Assembly: GCF_937951745.1 (NCBI RefSeq)
Contig: NZ_CALFBQ010000007.1
Location: forward strand, 88,980-152,979
Direction: 5' to 3'
Length of the DNA stretch: 64,000 bases
From: an uncultured Chloroflexus sp.
GTDB taxonomy: Bacteria > Chloroflexota > Chloroflexia > Chloroflexales > Chloroflexaceae
Both the position numbers and the translations under genes were made by a program. Of the stretch, positions 41,932 to 50,775 are shown in pieces (the stretch's first letter is position 1; the number at the start of each line of letters is the position of its first letter). The notes under the pieces are model-generated. The model saw only the letters and a list, made by a program, of their open reading frames with translations. It was not told where the DNA came from and made no database searches.

Positions 41932-43104
41932 GTGCAGATCGTCATTAATGGCAGCTTTTGGCCCCAGCCATTAGTAGGCATTGGCCAATATCTGCATAAT
42001 TTGTTGCCATGGTTGCACCGCCTTGCCCCGCAGCATCGCTATGTCCTGCTGCTACCGGCTGATGCGGCGCTGCCGGCGGTTCCGGTTGGGATCGAGGCTA
42101 TCACGGTTAAGATTGGCGGCCCGCGCCAAATTGCGAAAGTGATCTTCGAGCAGATTGCCGTGCCGGCCATTGCTGGGCGACTGGCGCGTAACGGCCAGCC
42201 AACTGTGATATTTGTGCCGTACTTTGCACCGCCGTTGCGATCGCGGTTGCCGGTGGTGACAACAATTGGCGACCTGATCCCGCTTCTGTTACCGGCCTAT
42301 CGCGGCAATTGGCTAGTGCGCGCCTATATGGCGCTGGCCTGCCGTGCGGCTCTGCGCAGCACGCATGTCCTGACCTTCTCGAACTTTAGTCGCAGCGCCA
42401 TTCTCAACTATCTTGGCTTGCCACCGGAACGAGTCACCGTTGCATATCTTGCTGCCGGCGAGCAGTACCGTCCGGCGGTTGATCGGGCAGTGGCGCAGGC
42501 GTTCGTTACTGCCCGCTATGGTATCCAACCGCCGTTTATCTATTACGTCGGCGGGCTTGACGAACGCAAAAATCTGCAAACCTTGTTGCGGGCATTCGCG
42601 CTGGTACGAAGTCGACATAAGCAAGTAACGTTAGCCATCGCTGGGCGGGCGCTAGGGCGCGATCCGCGCCTCTTCCCCGACATTGACGCCCTGATTGCCG
42701 ATCTCGATCTTGGCGCGGCGGTTTGCCGGATTGACGTACCGGTGGATGATGGGCCACTGCTGTATCAGGCATGCACCATCTTTGTCTATCCATCACGTTA
42801 TGAAGGGTTTGGGCTACCGCCGCTGGAAGCCATGGCTTGCGGCGCGCCGGTGATTGTCAGCGATGCGAGTTCGTTGCCAGAAGTAACCGGGGCGGCAGCG
42901 ATCCGGATCCCGCCGGACGACGTCGCCGGTTGGGCGACGGCGATCAACCGGTTGCTGGAAGATGAAGCGTTACGGGAAGATCTCAGCGCACGCGGGTTGG
43001 CGCGGGCGGCTAGCTTTTCGTACCAGCGTACGGCAGCAACGACATTGACAGTGCTTGAGCAGGTGGCAGGCGAATATGCGCATATACGGAAGGCGGTGCG
43101 ATAA
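41932..43104 (+). CDS. GT-B glycosyltransferase, family 4
   Basis: A 390-residue retaining glycosyltransferase of the GT4 type. Starts at GTG 41932 with GAGGAG 6 bases upstream; the in-frame ATG 41914 has no ribosome-binding site. Features: NGSFWPQPLVGIGQYL near the N-terminus, YVGGLDERKNLQTLLRAFAL (nucleotide-sugar domain), and YEGFGLPPLEAMACGAPVIV (the EGFGLPxLE motif, about 295). Probably acts on a glycolipid or capsular polymer; sugar donor and acceptor are not known. Confidence 0.9.
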   Translation: MQIVINGSFWPQPLVGIGQYLHNLLPWLHRLAPQHRYVLLLPADAALPAVPVGIEAITVKIGGPRQIAKVIFEQIAVPAIAGRLARNGQPTVIFVPYFAPPLRSRLPVVTTIGDLIPLLLPAYRGNWLVRAYMALACRAALRSTHVLTFSNFSRSAILNYLGLPPERVTVAYLAAGEQYRPAVDRAVAQAFVTARYGIQPPFIYYVGGLDERKNLQTLLRAFALVRSRHKQVTLAIAGRALGRDPRLFPDIDALIADLDLGAAVCRIDVPVDDGPLLYQACTIFVYPSRYEGFGLPPLEAMACGAPVIVSDASSLPEVTGAAAIRIPPDDVAGWATAINRLLEDEALREDLSARGLARAASFSYQRTAATTLTVLEQVAGEYAHIRKAVR

Positions 43105-43110
43105 TCATCA

Positions 43111-43166
43111 CGCCAGCCGCTGGCGTTGATCGGGTAGAGACGGCCCGCCAGTCTGTCTCTATGAAC
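43111..43166 (+). terminator. hairpins after the glycosyltransferase gene
   Basis: CGCCAG-CCG-CTGGCG (43111-43125) and AGAGAC...GTCTCT (about 43136-43163) follow each other in the short gap before the methyltransferase gene. U-tract absent. Confidence 0.4.
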
Positions 43167-43171
43167 GAAAC

Positions 43172-44272
43172 ATGGTATTTTCTATGCTCACATCACTACT
43201 GCCAATTGATCAGATTCTCTGTGGAAATTGTCTCAATATATTGCCGCAACTTCCCGCACAATCGGTCGATCTGATCTTTGCCGATCCACCCTACAACTTG
43301 CAATTGCGCAACGAGTTACGCCGACCTAATCAGACGATTGTTGATGGGGTGGATGACGAATGGGATAAGTTTAGCGATCTCCAAGCATACGATGCCTTTA
43401 CGCGGGCATGGCTCAGCGAATGCCGGCGGGTCTTGAAAGCGAGCGGCACAATCTGGGTCATCGGCTCGTACCACAATATCTTTCGGGTTGGGGCAATTAT
43501 GATGGATCTCGGCTTTTGGATCTTGAATGACGTGATCTGGCACAAGACCAACCCGATGCCCAACTTTCGCGGCACTCGCTTTCAGAACGCCACCGAGACG
43601 CTCATCTGGGCCAAAACGTCAGCCAATCAAAAGACATACACCTTCAACTATCATGCCATGAAGCATCTGAACGACGACAAACAGATGCAAAACGTTTGGC
43701 GCATTCCGATTTGCACCGGAGCGGAACGCATCAAGCTGAACGGTCAGAAAGCGCATTCAACCCAAAAACCGGAAGCGTTGCTCTACCGGGTGATCATAGC
43801 TTCATCGCAGCCGGGTGACGTGGTGCTCGATCCATTCTTCGGTTCCGGAACGACCGGGGCTGTGGCGAAAAAGCTGGGCCGGCGTTTTATTGGGATTGAA
43901 CAAGACCCGGCGTATGTTGCGATTGCGCGCGAGCGGATTGATGCCATTCCTGCACCAGAGAGCGTGGCGTTGCTGATGACACCCTCGCGCCGGGAGGCGC
44001 CGCGGGTAGCGTTCGGCGAGTTGGTAGCCGCCGGTTATGTGCAGGTTGGAGAGCGGCTCTATTCGCGTGATCGGACAGTGGTAGCGGTAGTCAAAGCCGA
44101 TGGCCATGTGGTATGGAACGGAGTCAGCGGGTCGATCCATGCCATTGCGGCCAGAGCGCAGGGTAAACCGGCGTATAACGGGTGGGAATATTGGTATATG
44201 GAAGACGATGCTGGCCGGTTGACCAGCATCGACGAATTACGGGAACGGTACCGGGCAGAACGGTTGGGGTAA
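43172..44272 (+). CDS. CcrM-like beta-class DNA (adenine-N6) methyltransferase
   Basis: A 366-residue orphan DNA methyltransferase. Catalytic motif IV is DLIFADPPYNLQL (about residues 31-43); AdoMet motif I is DVVLDPFFGSGTTGAVAKKL (about 216); the order IV then I is the beta class. The C-terminal part (about 285-360) with VAFGELVAAGYVQVGERLY and GWEYWYMED matches the RAMA-type tail of CcrM, which recognises GANTC. No restriction endonuclease is adjacent, so a regulatory or cell-cycle methylase is more likely than defence. A second in-frame ATG is 12 bases downstream. Confidence 0.88.
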   Translation: MVFSMLTSLLPIDQILCGNCLNILPQLPAQSVDLIFADPPYNLQLRNELRRPNQTIVDGVDDEWDKFSDLQAYDAFTRAWLSECRRVLKASGTIWVIGSYHNIFRVGAIMMDLGFWILNDVIWHKTNPMPNFRGTRFQNATETLIWAKTSANQKTYTFNYHAMKHLNDDKQMQNVWRIPICTGAERIKLNGQKAHSTQKPEALLYRVIIASSQPGDVVLDPFFGSGTTGAVAKKLGRRFIGIEQDPAYVAIARERIDAIPAPESVALLMTPSRREAPRVAFGELVAAGYVQVGERLYSRDRTVVAVVKADGHVVWNGVSGSIHAIAARAQGKPAYNGWEYWYMEDDAGRLTSIDELRERYRAERLG

Positions 44273-44279
44273 AATGGAA

Positions 44280-44299
44280 AGACGCACGGATGTGCGTCT
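44280..44299. terminator. bidirectional terminator between methyltransferase and sdhB genes
   Basis: GACGCAC (44281-44287), loop GGAT, GTGCGTC (44292-44298). On the minus side the flank reads TTTCCATTTT, a partial U-tract; on the plus side TCTCC. It lies between convergent genes. Confidence 0.7.
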
Positions 44300-44329
44300 C
44301 TCCAATAACAACAACACTGAATGACGTCA

Positions 44330-45121
44330 TCACCGCGCGGTAGCCGGCGCGATCGGCGTATTCGGTTCGATCCCGCGCAATGCCGCCCCGATCAAATCGC
44401 GGTTGAGCTGGGCAATCGTTTCGAGGCTGATCTCCTTGGGGCAAACGGCGGCGCATTCGCCGATATTGGTGCAGTTGCCGAAACCCTCGAAATCGGCCTG
44501 CGCCACCATATTCACCACGCGCTGGTAGCGTTCGGGCTGGCCCTGCGGCAAGAGGGCAAGGTGCGTCACCTTAGCAGCGGTGAAGAGCATCGCCGAGCCA
44601 TTGGGACAGGCTGCCACGCATGCGCCGCACCCAATGCAGGCCGCTGCGTCCATTGCCCGATCGGCAGCGGTCTTGGGAACCGGAATAGTATTGGCATCAG
44701 GAGCCGAGCCGGTGCTGACACTGATATAACCGCCGGCTTGAATGATGCGATCGAAGGCGCTGCGGTCAACCACCAAATCCTTGAGGATCGGGAACGCCGC
44801 TGCGCGCCACGGCTCAACCGTAATCGTATCGCCGTCGTTGAAGCTGCGCATGTGCAATTGGCAGGTGGTAATGGCATTCTTGGGGCCATGGGCGATGCCA
44901 TTAATCATCAGCGAGCACATACCGCAGATACCCTCGCGGCAATCGTGATCAAACGCCACCGGCTCTTCACCCCGCGACATCAGCTCCTCGTTGAGCACAT
45001 CGAGCATCTCGAGGAACGACATATCAGGGTTGACATTATCCATCACATACGTCTTGAACTCGCCGGGTGTCGAGCGGTTCTTCTGCCGCCAGATCTTGAG
45101 CGTAATCTTCATCGTCTTCAT
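44330..45121 (-). CDS. sdhB: succinate dehydrogenase/fumarate reductase iron-sulfur subunit
   Basis: 263-residue electron-transfer subunit. 2Fe-2S ligands in [18 protein letters not shown] (about 60-80) with a further Cys downstream; 4Fe-4S motif [17 protein letters not shown] (about 150); 3Fe-4S region [16 protein letters not shown] (about 210). Transfers electrons from FAD in SdhA to the membrane quinone site. GGAGACACCT precedes the start. Last gene of the sdhC-sdhA-sdhB operon. In Chloroflexus, succinate dehydrogenase serves both the TCA cycle and the 3-hydroxypropionate bi-cycle, by established knowledge of the genus. Confidence 0.95.
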   Translation of the reverse strand: MKTMKITLKIWRQKNRSTPGEFKTYVMDNVNPDMSFLEMLDVLNEELMSRGEEPVAFDHDCREGICGMCSLMINGIAHGPKNAITTCQLHMRSFNDGDTITVEPWRAAAFPILKDLVVDRSAFDRIIQAGGYISVSTGSAPDANTIPVPKTAADRAMDAAACIGCGACVAACPNGSAMLFTAAKVTHLALLPQGQPERYQRVVNMVAQADFEGFGNCTNIGECAAVCPKEISLETIAQLNRDLIGAALRGIEPNTPIAPATAR

Positions 45122-45168
45122 AGGTGTCTCCGGCCACCGGCTGGTTTCCCAACCGGCGGCAGTTATGC

Positions 45169-47142
45169 TTACTTATAGCTACGCTGGGTCGGCTTGACGT
45201 ACTCAAAGACCAACGGCTCTTTGTGCAAGCGCGGCTTAGCCAAATCACCGGTAAACTCCCACGCCGCCACATACGAGAACTGCTCGTCGTTGCGCAGCGC
45301 CTCACCATCGGGTGTCTGGTACTCCTCGCGGAAGTGGCCGCCACACGATTCCTCGCGGTGGAGGGCATCGAGGCACATCAGCTCGGCCAACTCGAGGAAA
45401 TCGGCCACACGGCCAGCCTTCTCGAGCGCCTGATTGAGATCGCCGGCCTCACCGGGCACGTTAACATTCTCCCAAAACTCGGCACGGATCTCAGGGATGC
45501 GGGCCAAGGCCTCGCGCAGACCGACAGCGTTGCGCGCCATGCCGCACTTATCCCACATCAGCTTGCCCAATTCGCGGTGGAACGAATCGACCGTGCGCTT
45601 GCCGCGAATGCTGAGCAAGCGATTAATGCGCTGGTTAATCTCAGCTTCAGCTTCGGCAAACTCAGGCCGGTCAATGCTCAGGCCGCCGGGTTTGACTTGG
45701 GCGAGGAAGTTGGCGATGGTGTAGGGCAAGATGAAATAGCCATCGGCCAGCCCCTGCATCAAGGCCGATGCGCCGAGGCGGTTCGCGCCGTGATCCGAGA
45801 AGTTGGCCTCGCCGATCACAAACAAGCCGGGGATGGTGCTCTGCAAGTTATAGTCAACCCACAACCCGCCCATCGTATAATGGACGGCGGGATAGATACG
45901 CATCGGCGTTTCATACGGATCTTCACCGGTGATCTGCTTGTACATGTCAAACAGATTCCCGTAGCGTTCGGCGATCTTCTGACGGCCAAGGCGCTTGATC
46001 GCGTCAGAGAAGTCGAGGTACACCCCTAGACCGCCGGGGCCGACGCCGCGGCCCTCGTCACAGACCTGCTTGGCTGCGCGCGAGGCGATGTCACGCGGCA
46101 CCAGATTGCCGAAGCTGGGGTAACGCTCTTCGAGGTAATAATCGCGCTCAGATTCGGGAATATCTTGCGGACGGCGCGGATCACCCTTCTTCTTTGGCAC
46201 CCAAATCCGGCCATCATTGCGCAGCGACTCAGACATCAGGGTCAGCTTACTCTGATAATCGCCGCTGACCGGGATGCAGGTCGGGTGGATCTGGGTAAAG
46301 CAGGGGTTGCCGAAGAACGCGCCGCGGCGATGGGCGCGCCAGATCGCGGTGGCATTGCAGCCTTTGGCGTTGGTGCTGAGGTAGAAGACATTGCCGTAAC
46401 CGCCGGTGGCCAGCACCACAGCATCAGCGACATAGCGCGAAATCTTGCCGGTCACCATATCGCGGGTGATAATCCCGCGCGCGCGGCCATCAACCACCAC
46501 CAGATCAAGCATCTCGGTGCGCGGGAACATCTTGACTGTGCCGGCGGCAATCTGGCGGCTAAGGGCCTGATAAGCGCCGAGCAACAATTGCTGCCCGGTC
46601 TGGCCGCGAGCGTAGAAGGTGCGGGCCACTTGCGCGCCGCCGAACGAACGATTATCGAGCAGACCGCCGTACTCGCGGGCGAACGGCACGCCTTGAGCAA
46701 CGCACTGGTCGATAATATTGACCGAGACCTGTGCAAGGCGATAGACATTGCTCTCGCGGGCGCGGAAGTCGCCACCCTTCACCGTATCGTAAAAGAGGCG
46801 ATAGATGCTATCGCCATCATTGCGATAGTTCTTAGCGGCGTTGATTCCGCCCTGCGCAGCGATGCTATGGGCGCGGCGCGGGCTGTCTTGATAGCAAAAG
46901 CAGAGCACGTTATAGCCTGCTTCGCCGAGGGTCGCAGCGGCTGAGGCGCCGGCCAAGCCGGAACCAACGACAATAATTGTGTACTTCCGGCGATTGGCTG
47001 GGTTGACCAGCTTCATCTCGAAGCGATGCTTATCCCAGCGCTGCTCGATTGGCCCGCTTGGCACTTTAGAGTCGAGCACGCTCACGAACTCAACCTGTCG
47101 CGTCCCGGTGCGAACTGTCGTCTCATGCTTGATCTCGCTCAT
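45169..47142 (-). CDS. sdhA: succinate dehydrogenase/fumarate reductase flavoprotein subunit
   Basis: 657-residue catalytic subunit oxidising succinate to fumarate. FAD motif [20 protein letters not shown] (about 53-72), the covalent-FAD region [37 protein letters not shown] for substrate and [21 protein letters not shown]-terminal helical domain holds [20 protein letters not shown]. The long type-B form is typical of complexes with one di-haem membrane subunit. It lies between sdhC (38 bases upstream) and sdhB (48 bases downstream). Confidence 0.95.
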   Translation of the reverse strand: MSEIKHETTVRTGTRQVEFVSVLDSKVPSGPIEQRWDKHRFEMKLVNPANRRKYTIIVVGSGLAGASAAATLGEAGYNVLCFCYQDSPRRAHSIAAQGGINAAKNYRNDGDSIYRLFYDTVKGGDFRARESNVYRLAQVSVNIIDQCVAQGVPFAREYGGLLDNRSFGGAQVARTFYARGQTGQQLLLGAYQALSRQIAAGTVKMFPRTEMLDLVVVDGRARGIITRDMVTGKISRYVADAVVLATGGYGNVFYLSTNAKGCNATAIWRAHRRGAFFGNPCFTQIHPTCIPVSGDYQSKLTLMSESLRNDGRIWVPKKKGDPRRPQDIPESERDYYLEERYPSFGNLVPRDIASRAAKQVCDEGRGVGPGGLGVYLDFSDAIKRLGRQKIAERYGNLFDMYKQITGEDPYETPMRIYPAVHYTMGGLWVDYNLQSTIPGLFVIGEANFSDHGANRLGASALMQGLADGYFILPYTIANFLAQVKPGGLSIDRPEFAEAEAEINQRINRLLSIRGKRTVDSFHRELGKLMWDKCGMARNAVGLREALARIPEIRAEFWENVNVPGEAGDLNQALEKAGRVADFLELAELMCLDALHREESCGGHFREEYQTPDGEALRNDEQFSYVAAWEFTGDLAKPRLHKEPLVFEYVKPTQRSYK

Positions 47143-47179
47143 GCGGAATTCCTCGTTCTTCTAGCGTTGGGGCGGCCCG

Positions 47180-47899
47180 TTAGGCGACGAAGCCGAAATA
47201 GACCGCCAACGGGAAGGAGACGTTACCGATAAAGACGGCTGCCGCCACTAAGATGGCCAAGCCGCGCAACAGCCGATCGTAGGTGTGGTTGTTCCAACCC
47301 AGCGTTTGGAACATGCTCCAGACGCCGTGGTAGAGGTGTAAGCCAAGGAAGACCATTGTCAACAGGTAGAAGCCAACGATGAGAGGATTCTGGAAACCGA
47401 AGACGACATTCTGATAGGTCTCGTAGGTGTCGCCGTGGGGATGGATAAATTGACCCGGCTCGTAGCCGACCACACCGAAGGTCAAATGCAAGATGTGATA
47501 CACGATAAAGAGAAAGATTAAAACGCCGCCAAACCGCATCGTATAGTCGGCATAGCCGGATTGGCGCTTATGCTGGCCATAGCGGCGCACCGTGGAAATG
47601 CTGCTGGCGCGCAGACTACGCTGGCTTTGTAAGGTCAAGCTGGTGGCTGCCCAGATGTGCAGAAAGACCGAAGCGATCAAGACAAAGCGCGCGACCCAGA
47701 GCAAGTGTTCATGACCGAAAACGGGGTAGCCGAGTTCGCGCAGGCCGGCGGCATACGCATTGTAGACTTCAGGCCCTTGATACATCTTGAGATTGCCGTA
47801 CATGTGAAACACGACGAAGCCGACCAAAACAAAGCCGGTCAGCGCCATAATCACCTTCTTGCCGACCGACGTGCGGGTGAGGGTGAGCACTCCTGTCAT
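47180..47899 (-). CDS. sdhC: succinate dehydrogenase cytochrome b subunit (type B)
   Basis: 239-residue integral membrane anchor with five predicted helices, the single-subunit di-haem arrangement of type-B complexes. Conserved His residues likely to ligate haem: VFHMYGNLK, LLWVARFVLIASVFLHIW, YHILHLTFG and LGLHLYHGVWS. Electrons from SdhB reach the quinone here. ATG 47899 follows GGAACG; the longer open frame is leader. Transcribed from a promoter at 48020-48048 with a leader hairpin at 47951-47972. Confidence 0.92.
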   Translation of the reverse strand: MTGVLTLTRTSVGKKVIMALTGFVLVGFVVFHMYGNLKMYQGPEVYNAYAAGLRELGYPVFGHEHLLWVARFVLIASVFLHIWAATSLTLQSQRSLRASSISTVRRYGQHKRQSGYADYTMRFGGVLIFLFIVYHILHLTFGVVGYEPGQFIHPHGDTYETYQNVVFGFQNPLIVGFYLLTMVFLGLHLYHGVWSMFQTLGWNNHTYDRLLRGLAILVAAAVFIGNVSFPLAVYFGFVA

Positions 47900-47950
47900 C
47901 GTTCCATCCTTCCCCAAACCAACATCTGCGCAACAAACAGACAATAACCG

Positions 47951-47972
47951 GCTGCCAGCCCGTGCTGGCAGC
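47951..47972 (-). promoter_or_regulatory. hairpin in the sdhC leader
   Basis: GCTGCCAGC (47951-47959) pairs with GCTGGCAGC (47964-47972) around a 4-base loop, between the promoter and the sdhC start. Possible RNA stabiliser or attenuator; no U-tract is evident. Confidence 0.4.
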
Positions 47973-48019
47973 AGTAATATAGCTGTGACTTGCCCCACAA
48001 AGTATTGTACCGCTTTAGA

Positions 48020-48048
48020 ATTATAACGGAATTACGATCAATTGTCTA
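48020..48048 (-). promoter_or_regulatory. promoter for sdhCAB
   Basis: Minus-strand TAGACA, 17-base spacer, TATAAT, about 120 bases upstream of sdhC. Strong housekeeping match (5 of 6 and 6 of 6). Confidence 0.78.
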
Positions 48049-48254
48049 CCGATTGCAACTGTGGTTTGATTCTTTGTGAAGAAAGACGCGAGGCATTAGA
48101 AAGCTATCCAGCTCAATCAGAACGAGGGCATTTGCTGATGAAAAGAACCTGTTGATCTTGAATCAATAGCGAAATGGTCTGTGTATTATGGCGCAATGTA
48201 TGGTGGGTGGCTAGAGGTGTTAGGCATAGCTCGGGGGTGATGCGCGGTGTGGCG
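48049..48254. other. spacer without recognisable gene
   Basis: Between the sdhC promoter and the AAA gene terminator. No ORF with a convincing ribosome-binding site on either strand; no RNA gene recognised. Confidence 0.4.
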
Positions 48255-48301
48255 AAACCAATAGCGGCGCACAGCCGTGCGCCGCTGCCATACCATTGGT
48301 T
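48255..48301 (-). terminator. two-part hairpin downstream of the AAA ATPase gene
   Basis: Inner stem AGCGGCGCAC-agcc-GTGCGCCGCT (48263-48286, 10 bp perfect), outer arms AAACCAAT and ATTGGTTT (48255-48262, 48294-48301). TTTCG follows on the minus strand. Probable end of the AAA transcript. Confidence 0.65.
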
Positions 48302-48314
48302 TGGCACAATACGA

Positions 48315-49865
48315 TTATAAATCCAGCCGCACTTTGGCGCCAAAGTTCTTCTTCTCCTTGCTGGGGAAATACGACAGGCACGCCGCATCGAGCAGATCAG
48401 GGCTCAAAGTCGGCGTTTCCATATTATAGCGGGCGATCGCAATTAACTGATCGAGAATATCGCGCGGCTGGCACATACGGAATGGCCGTTGATCAGGCTT
48501 AAACCACTTCGCGATCAGATAATCGATGCTGCGATCATCGTATGGAACCTTGCGCACTTTGCACATAATCTTCCAAATCTCGCGCCACTGCTCTTCGGTG
48601 GGGTCAATCACCTCAATCTTAAACTTAATCCGGCGCAAGAGTGCATCGTCACCCAAATCCTTGGGGTCAAGGTTGGTGCTAAACATAATCAATTGGTCAA
48701 ACGGAATCTGAATCTTTTGCCCAGAGACGGTATTGAGAAAGTCATACCGCTTTTCGAGCGGCACGATCCAGCGGTTAAGCAGATCAAACACCCGCACCTG
48801 CTGGCGGCCAAAGTCGTCGATCAGGAAGATGCCACACTTGGCCTTCATCTGGAACGGCGCTTCATAGACCTTTGATGTCGGGTTATAGACCAGATTGAGT
48901 TGTTCGAGCGTCAGCTCGCCACCAACGATTACTACCGGACGACTAATCCGGATCCAACGTCGGTCGTACTCGGTCTCTTCGGGGAGCGGGCGGCGGGGTG
49001 GTTCGTGAATGACCGAGTCGTACATTTTGATCACCGCGCCATCGGCGTAAACGGCATACGGAATGAAGATATCATCACCCATCAGATAAGTAATCCGCTC
49101 GGCGATGGTCGTCTTGCCGTTGCCGGGATAGCCAAAAAGCATCACCGATGAACCGGAGTTGACGGCAGGGCCAACCATATTCAAGATTGACTCATCCATT
49201 ACTAGCCCTTCAAAGGCATCACGGATATTGCGGCGAGTAACTTTGACATTCTTCACCGTCTGTGCTTTGACCGACTCAATCCACTTGTCGAGCGGCACTG
49301 GGCAGATGCCAACATATTGCACTTTTTCCATTGCTGCTTGAGCTGCGGTGTGGCCGCGCGGCGTCAAGACATATTCGTAGTTAATATCGCCAAACCCGCG
49401 CTGGCCGACGATATCGATCTGTTCGACATTGCGCAGATCAATAATGATCTGTTCGATCACGCGGTAAAACAGCCCCATCGACTCGGCCAATTCCATGCCG
49501 GTAGCGCGGCCTTTATTGTAAAGAATGCGCAAAAATTGCTCGGTAAGGAAGGTGCGGTTCAGGCCGGTCTCATCAATCGTGGCCGGCTGTAGCGGCAGAA
49601 ACGAATTGCTCATTTGGGGGCGAGCTTCATCATCAGAGGGCGGTGGGTCGCCGAGCATACGCAGCGCAGCCACATTCTCGCCGCGAGCGCGCGCTTCGCC
49701 AATCAAGCGTTCGAGGTCGGTCACATGCATCTGCAAGTGAAGCAGCGCGTCAATGTCATTTTTGGCTTGTGCTTCTTTCAAGCAGGCATATACGCGCGGG
49801 CGACCGTGTGTTTGACGCCATCGATATAGAGGTGGTGGCAATACTCTTGATTGCGCACGTAACAA
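48315..49865 (-). CDS. AAA-type ATPase (5' end probably joined by frameshift)
   Basis: About 500 residues of a AAA/dynein-like ATPase. The N-terminal part (about 100-185) is helical with a winged-helix-like segment (FLRILYNKGRATGMELAESM, LTPRGHTAAQAAMEKV). The ATPase domain begins with Walker A MLFGYPGNGKTTIAERI (about 243-258); Walker B is GIFLIDDFGRQQVRVFDLL, and IMFSTNLDP is a sensor-1-like Asn. The frame begins at a TTG lacking a ribosome-binding site; the well-marked start lies at 49930 in another frame (see next entry), so the coding sequence is probably continued from that ORF by a frameshift between 49778 and 49865. Function unknown; possibly a chaperone-like ATPase. Confidence 0.82.
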   Translation of the reverse strand: MLRAQSRVLPPPLYRWRQTHGRPRVYACLKEAQAKNDIDALLHLQMHVTDLERLIGEARARGENVAALRMLGDPPPSDDEARPQMSNSFLPLQPATIDETGLNRTFLTEQFLRILYNKGRATGMELAESMGLFYRVIEQIIIDLRNVEQIDIVGQRGFGDINYEYVLTPRGHTAAQAAMEKVQYVGICPVPLDKWIESVKAQTVKNVKVTRRNIRDAFEGLVMDESILNMVGPAVNSGSSVMLFGYPGNGKTTIAERITYLMGDDIFIPYAVYADGAVIKMYDSVIHEPPRRPLPEETEYDRRWIRISRPVVIVGGELTLEQLNLVYNPTSKVYEAPFQMKAKCGIFLIDDFGRQQVRVFDLLNRWIVPLEKRYDFLNTVSGQKIQIPFDQLIMFSTNLDPKDLGDDALLRRIKFKIEVIDPTEEQWREIWKIMCKVRKVPYDDRSIDYLIAKWFKPDQRPFRMCQPRDILDQLIAIARYNMETPTLSPDLLDAACLSYFPSKEKKNFGAKVRLDL

Positions 49866-49930
49866 TCACGGGGATGGCTCTTGCGGGCCAACATTTCCTC
49901 GTATGAGCGTTGATCAAGCAGATACCGCAT
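49778..49930 (-). CDS. 50-residue ORF at the 5' end of the AAA ATPase gene (likely its true N-terminus)
   Basis: MRYLLDQRSYEEMLARKSHP then a Cys/His-rich stretch (DCYVRNQEYCHHLYIDG) and HTVARAYMPA, ending TGA at 49778. AAGGAG is 6-7 bases upstream of ATG 49930, the only good start in the area. The last residues (VARAY) align naturally with the start of the other frame (VYACLKEAQAKND). Thus either a real frameshift separates it from the ATPase frame or the two are distinct overlapping genes. No slippery heptamer is obvious. Confidence 0.6.
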   Translation of the reverse strand: MRYLLDQRSYEEMLARKSHPRDCYVRNQEYCHHLYIDGVKHTVARAYMPA

Positions 49931-50111
49931 AGCACTCCTTATCGATGAAAAAACTTACGGGAAACTGCCGTTGCGCGGGTGGAGACAAGCGCCGGCGCTG
50001 GCGCGAGCACGCATTACTAATTGTTCATATTGTACCTGCCCGGCGAACCATCGTACTACCAGCGTTCAGTTTCTATAGCGGATTTGCCCGATTACAACGC
50101 AAAACAACCGC

Positions 50112-50140
50112 TTGACGAACCGCGTGTTTCTTGCTACAAT
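50112..50140 (+). promoter_or_regulatory. promoter of the cell-wall hydrolase operon
   Basis: TTGACG (50112-50117), 17-base spacer, TACAAT (50135-50140), about 130 bases before the first start codon. Confidence 0.78.
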
Positions 50141-50142
50141 TA

Positions 50143-50154
50143 GAACAATTGTTC
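50143..50154 (+). promoter_or_regulatory. LexA-like SOS box overlapping the transcription start
   Basis: GAAC-AATT-GTTC palindrome followed by G, matching the CGAACN4GTTCG LexA box known from Gram-positive bacteria and reported also for green non-sulfur bacteria. It sits two bases after the -10, a classical repression position. Similarity only. Confidence 0.5.
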
Positions 50155-50268
50155 GACCTGTTCGAGAAAAAAAAGTGTTCATTAAACCGGTCATCACTGA
50201 TCGGCGCCACGGGAAGAGTAGTGCGGCAGGGCAGGTCGCAACGTGATGATCGCGAAAGGAGGGCTGGC

Positions 50269-50775
50269 ATGGCGACCACCAGTCGAGAATTGCAACCGAC
50301 GCGGCGCGTAGATGCGGCTGGTCGTATCATCAAAGGGATGGTGACGGTGTTGGCAGTGGCGGCCTTGATTGTCGTTGTGGGAACTGTCGCCGATTTTGGT
50401 CGTATCATAATCGACGATTGGCGGTATGGGCGTCCGCGCACCACGCATCTCACCGGCTACGCGGGCTTGCCTGCGGAGCGGGTTGGCCAGCCGTCGCGCT
50501 TCATTGCGATGAATCTCGACCGGCAGGTGGTGATCGTTGCCTTCCCCGGCGGCGATCCGGCCCAAGCGCAGACGTGGCAAGGCCCCTACCTGTTTGGGTT
50601 ACACGAAGATCTGACGCCTGTGGTATTATCATTAGAGGATATCGATGGTGACGGTCTTGCCGATCTGTTGGTCACCATCCACCACGAACAACTGGTCTAT
50701 CTCAACCGTGATGGCATGTTTCGTTTGCCCACCCCGGAAGAGTGGCACCGGCTGGCGCAGGAGCGGAGCAAGTGA
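50269..50775 (+). CDS. single-pass membrane protein with EF-hand/VCBS-like calcium segment
   Basis: 168 residues. ATG 50269 has AAAGGAGG upstream; the open frame from 50131 is leader. One membrane helix (about 23-45, GMVTVLAVAALIVVVGTVAD) follows a short cytosolic segment. The outer part contains LEDIDGDGLADLLVTIHHEQ (about 126-145), an FG-GAP/EF-hand-like DxDGDG Ca2+ motif. Function not recognised. The next gene starts inside its stop (GTGA), so the two are coupled. First gene of a cluster of wall-active proteins. Confidence 0.75.
   Translation: MATTSRELQPTRRVDAAGRIIKGMVTVLAVAALIVVVGTVADFGRIIIDDWRYGRPRTTHLTGYAGLPAERVGQPSRFIAMNLDRQVVIVAFPGGDPAQAQTWQGPYLFGLHEDLTPVVLSLEDIDGDGLADLLVTIHHEQLVYLNRDGMFRLPTPEEWHRLAQERSK

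Noticed and set aside
44321..46944. Long plus-strand ORFs antisense to sdhB and sdhA
   Set aside because: Opposite-frame shadows of well-conserved succinate dehydrogenase subunits.
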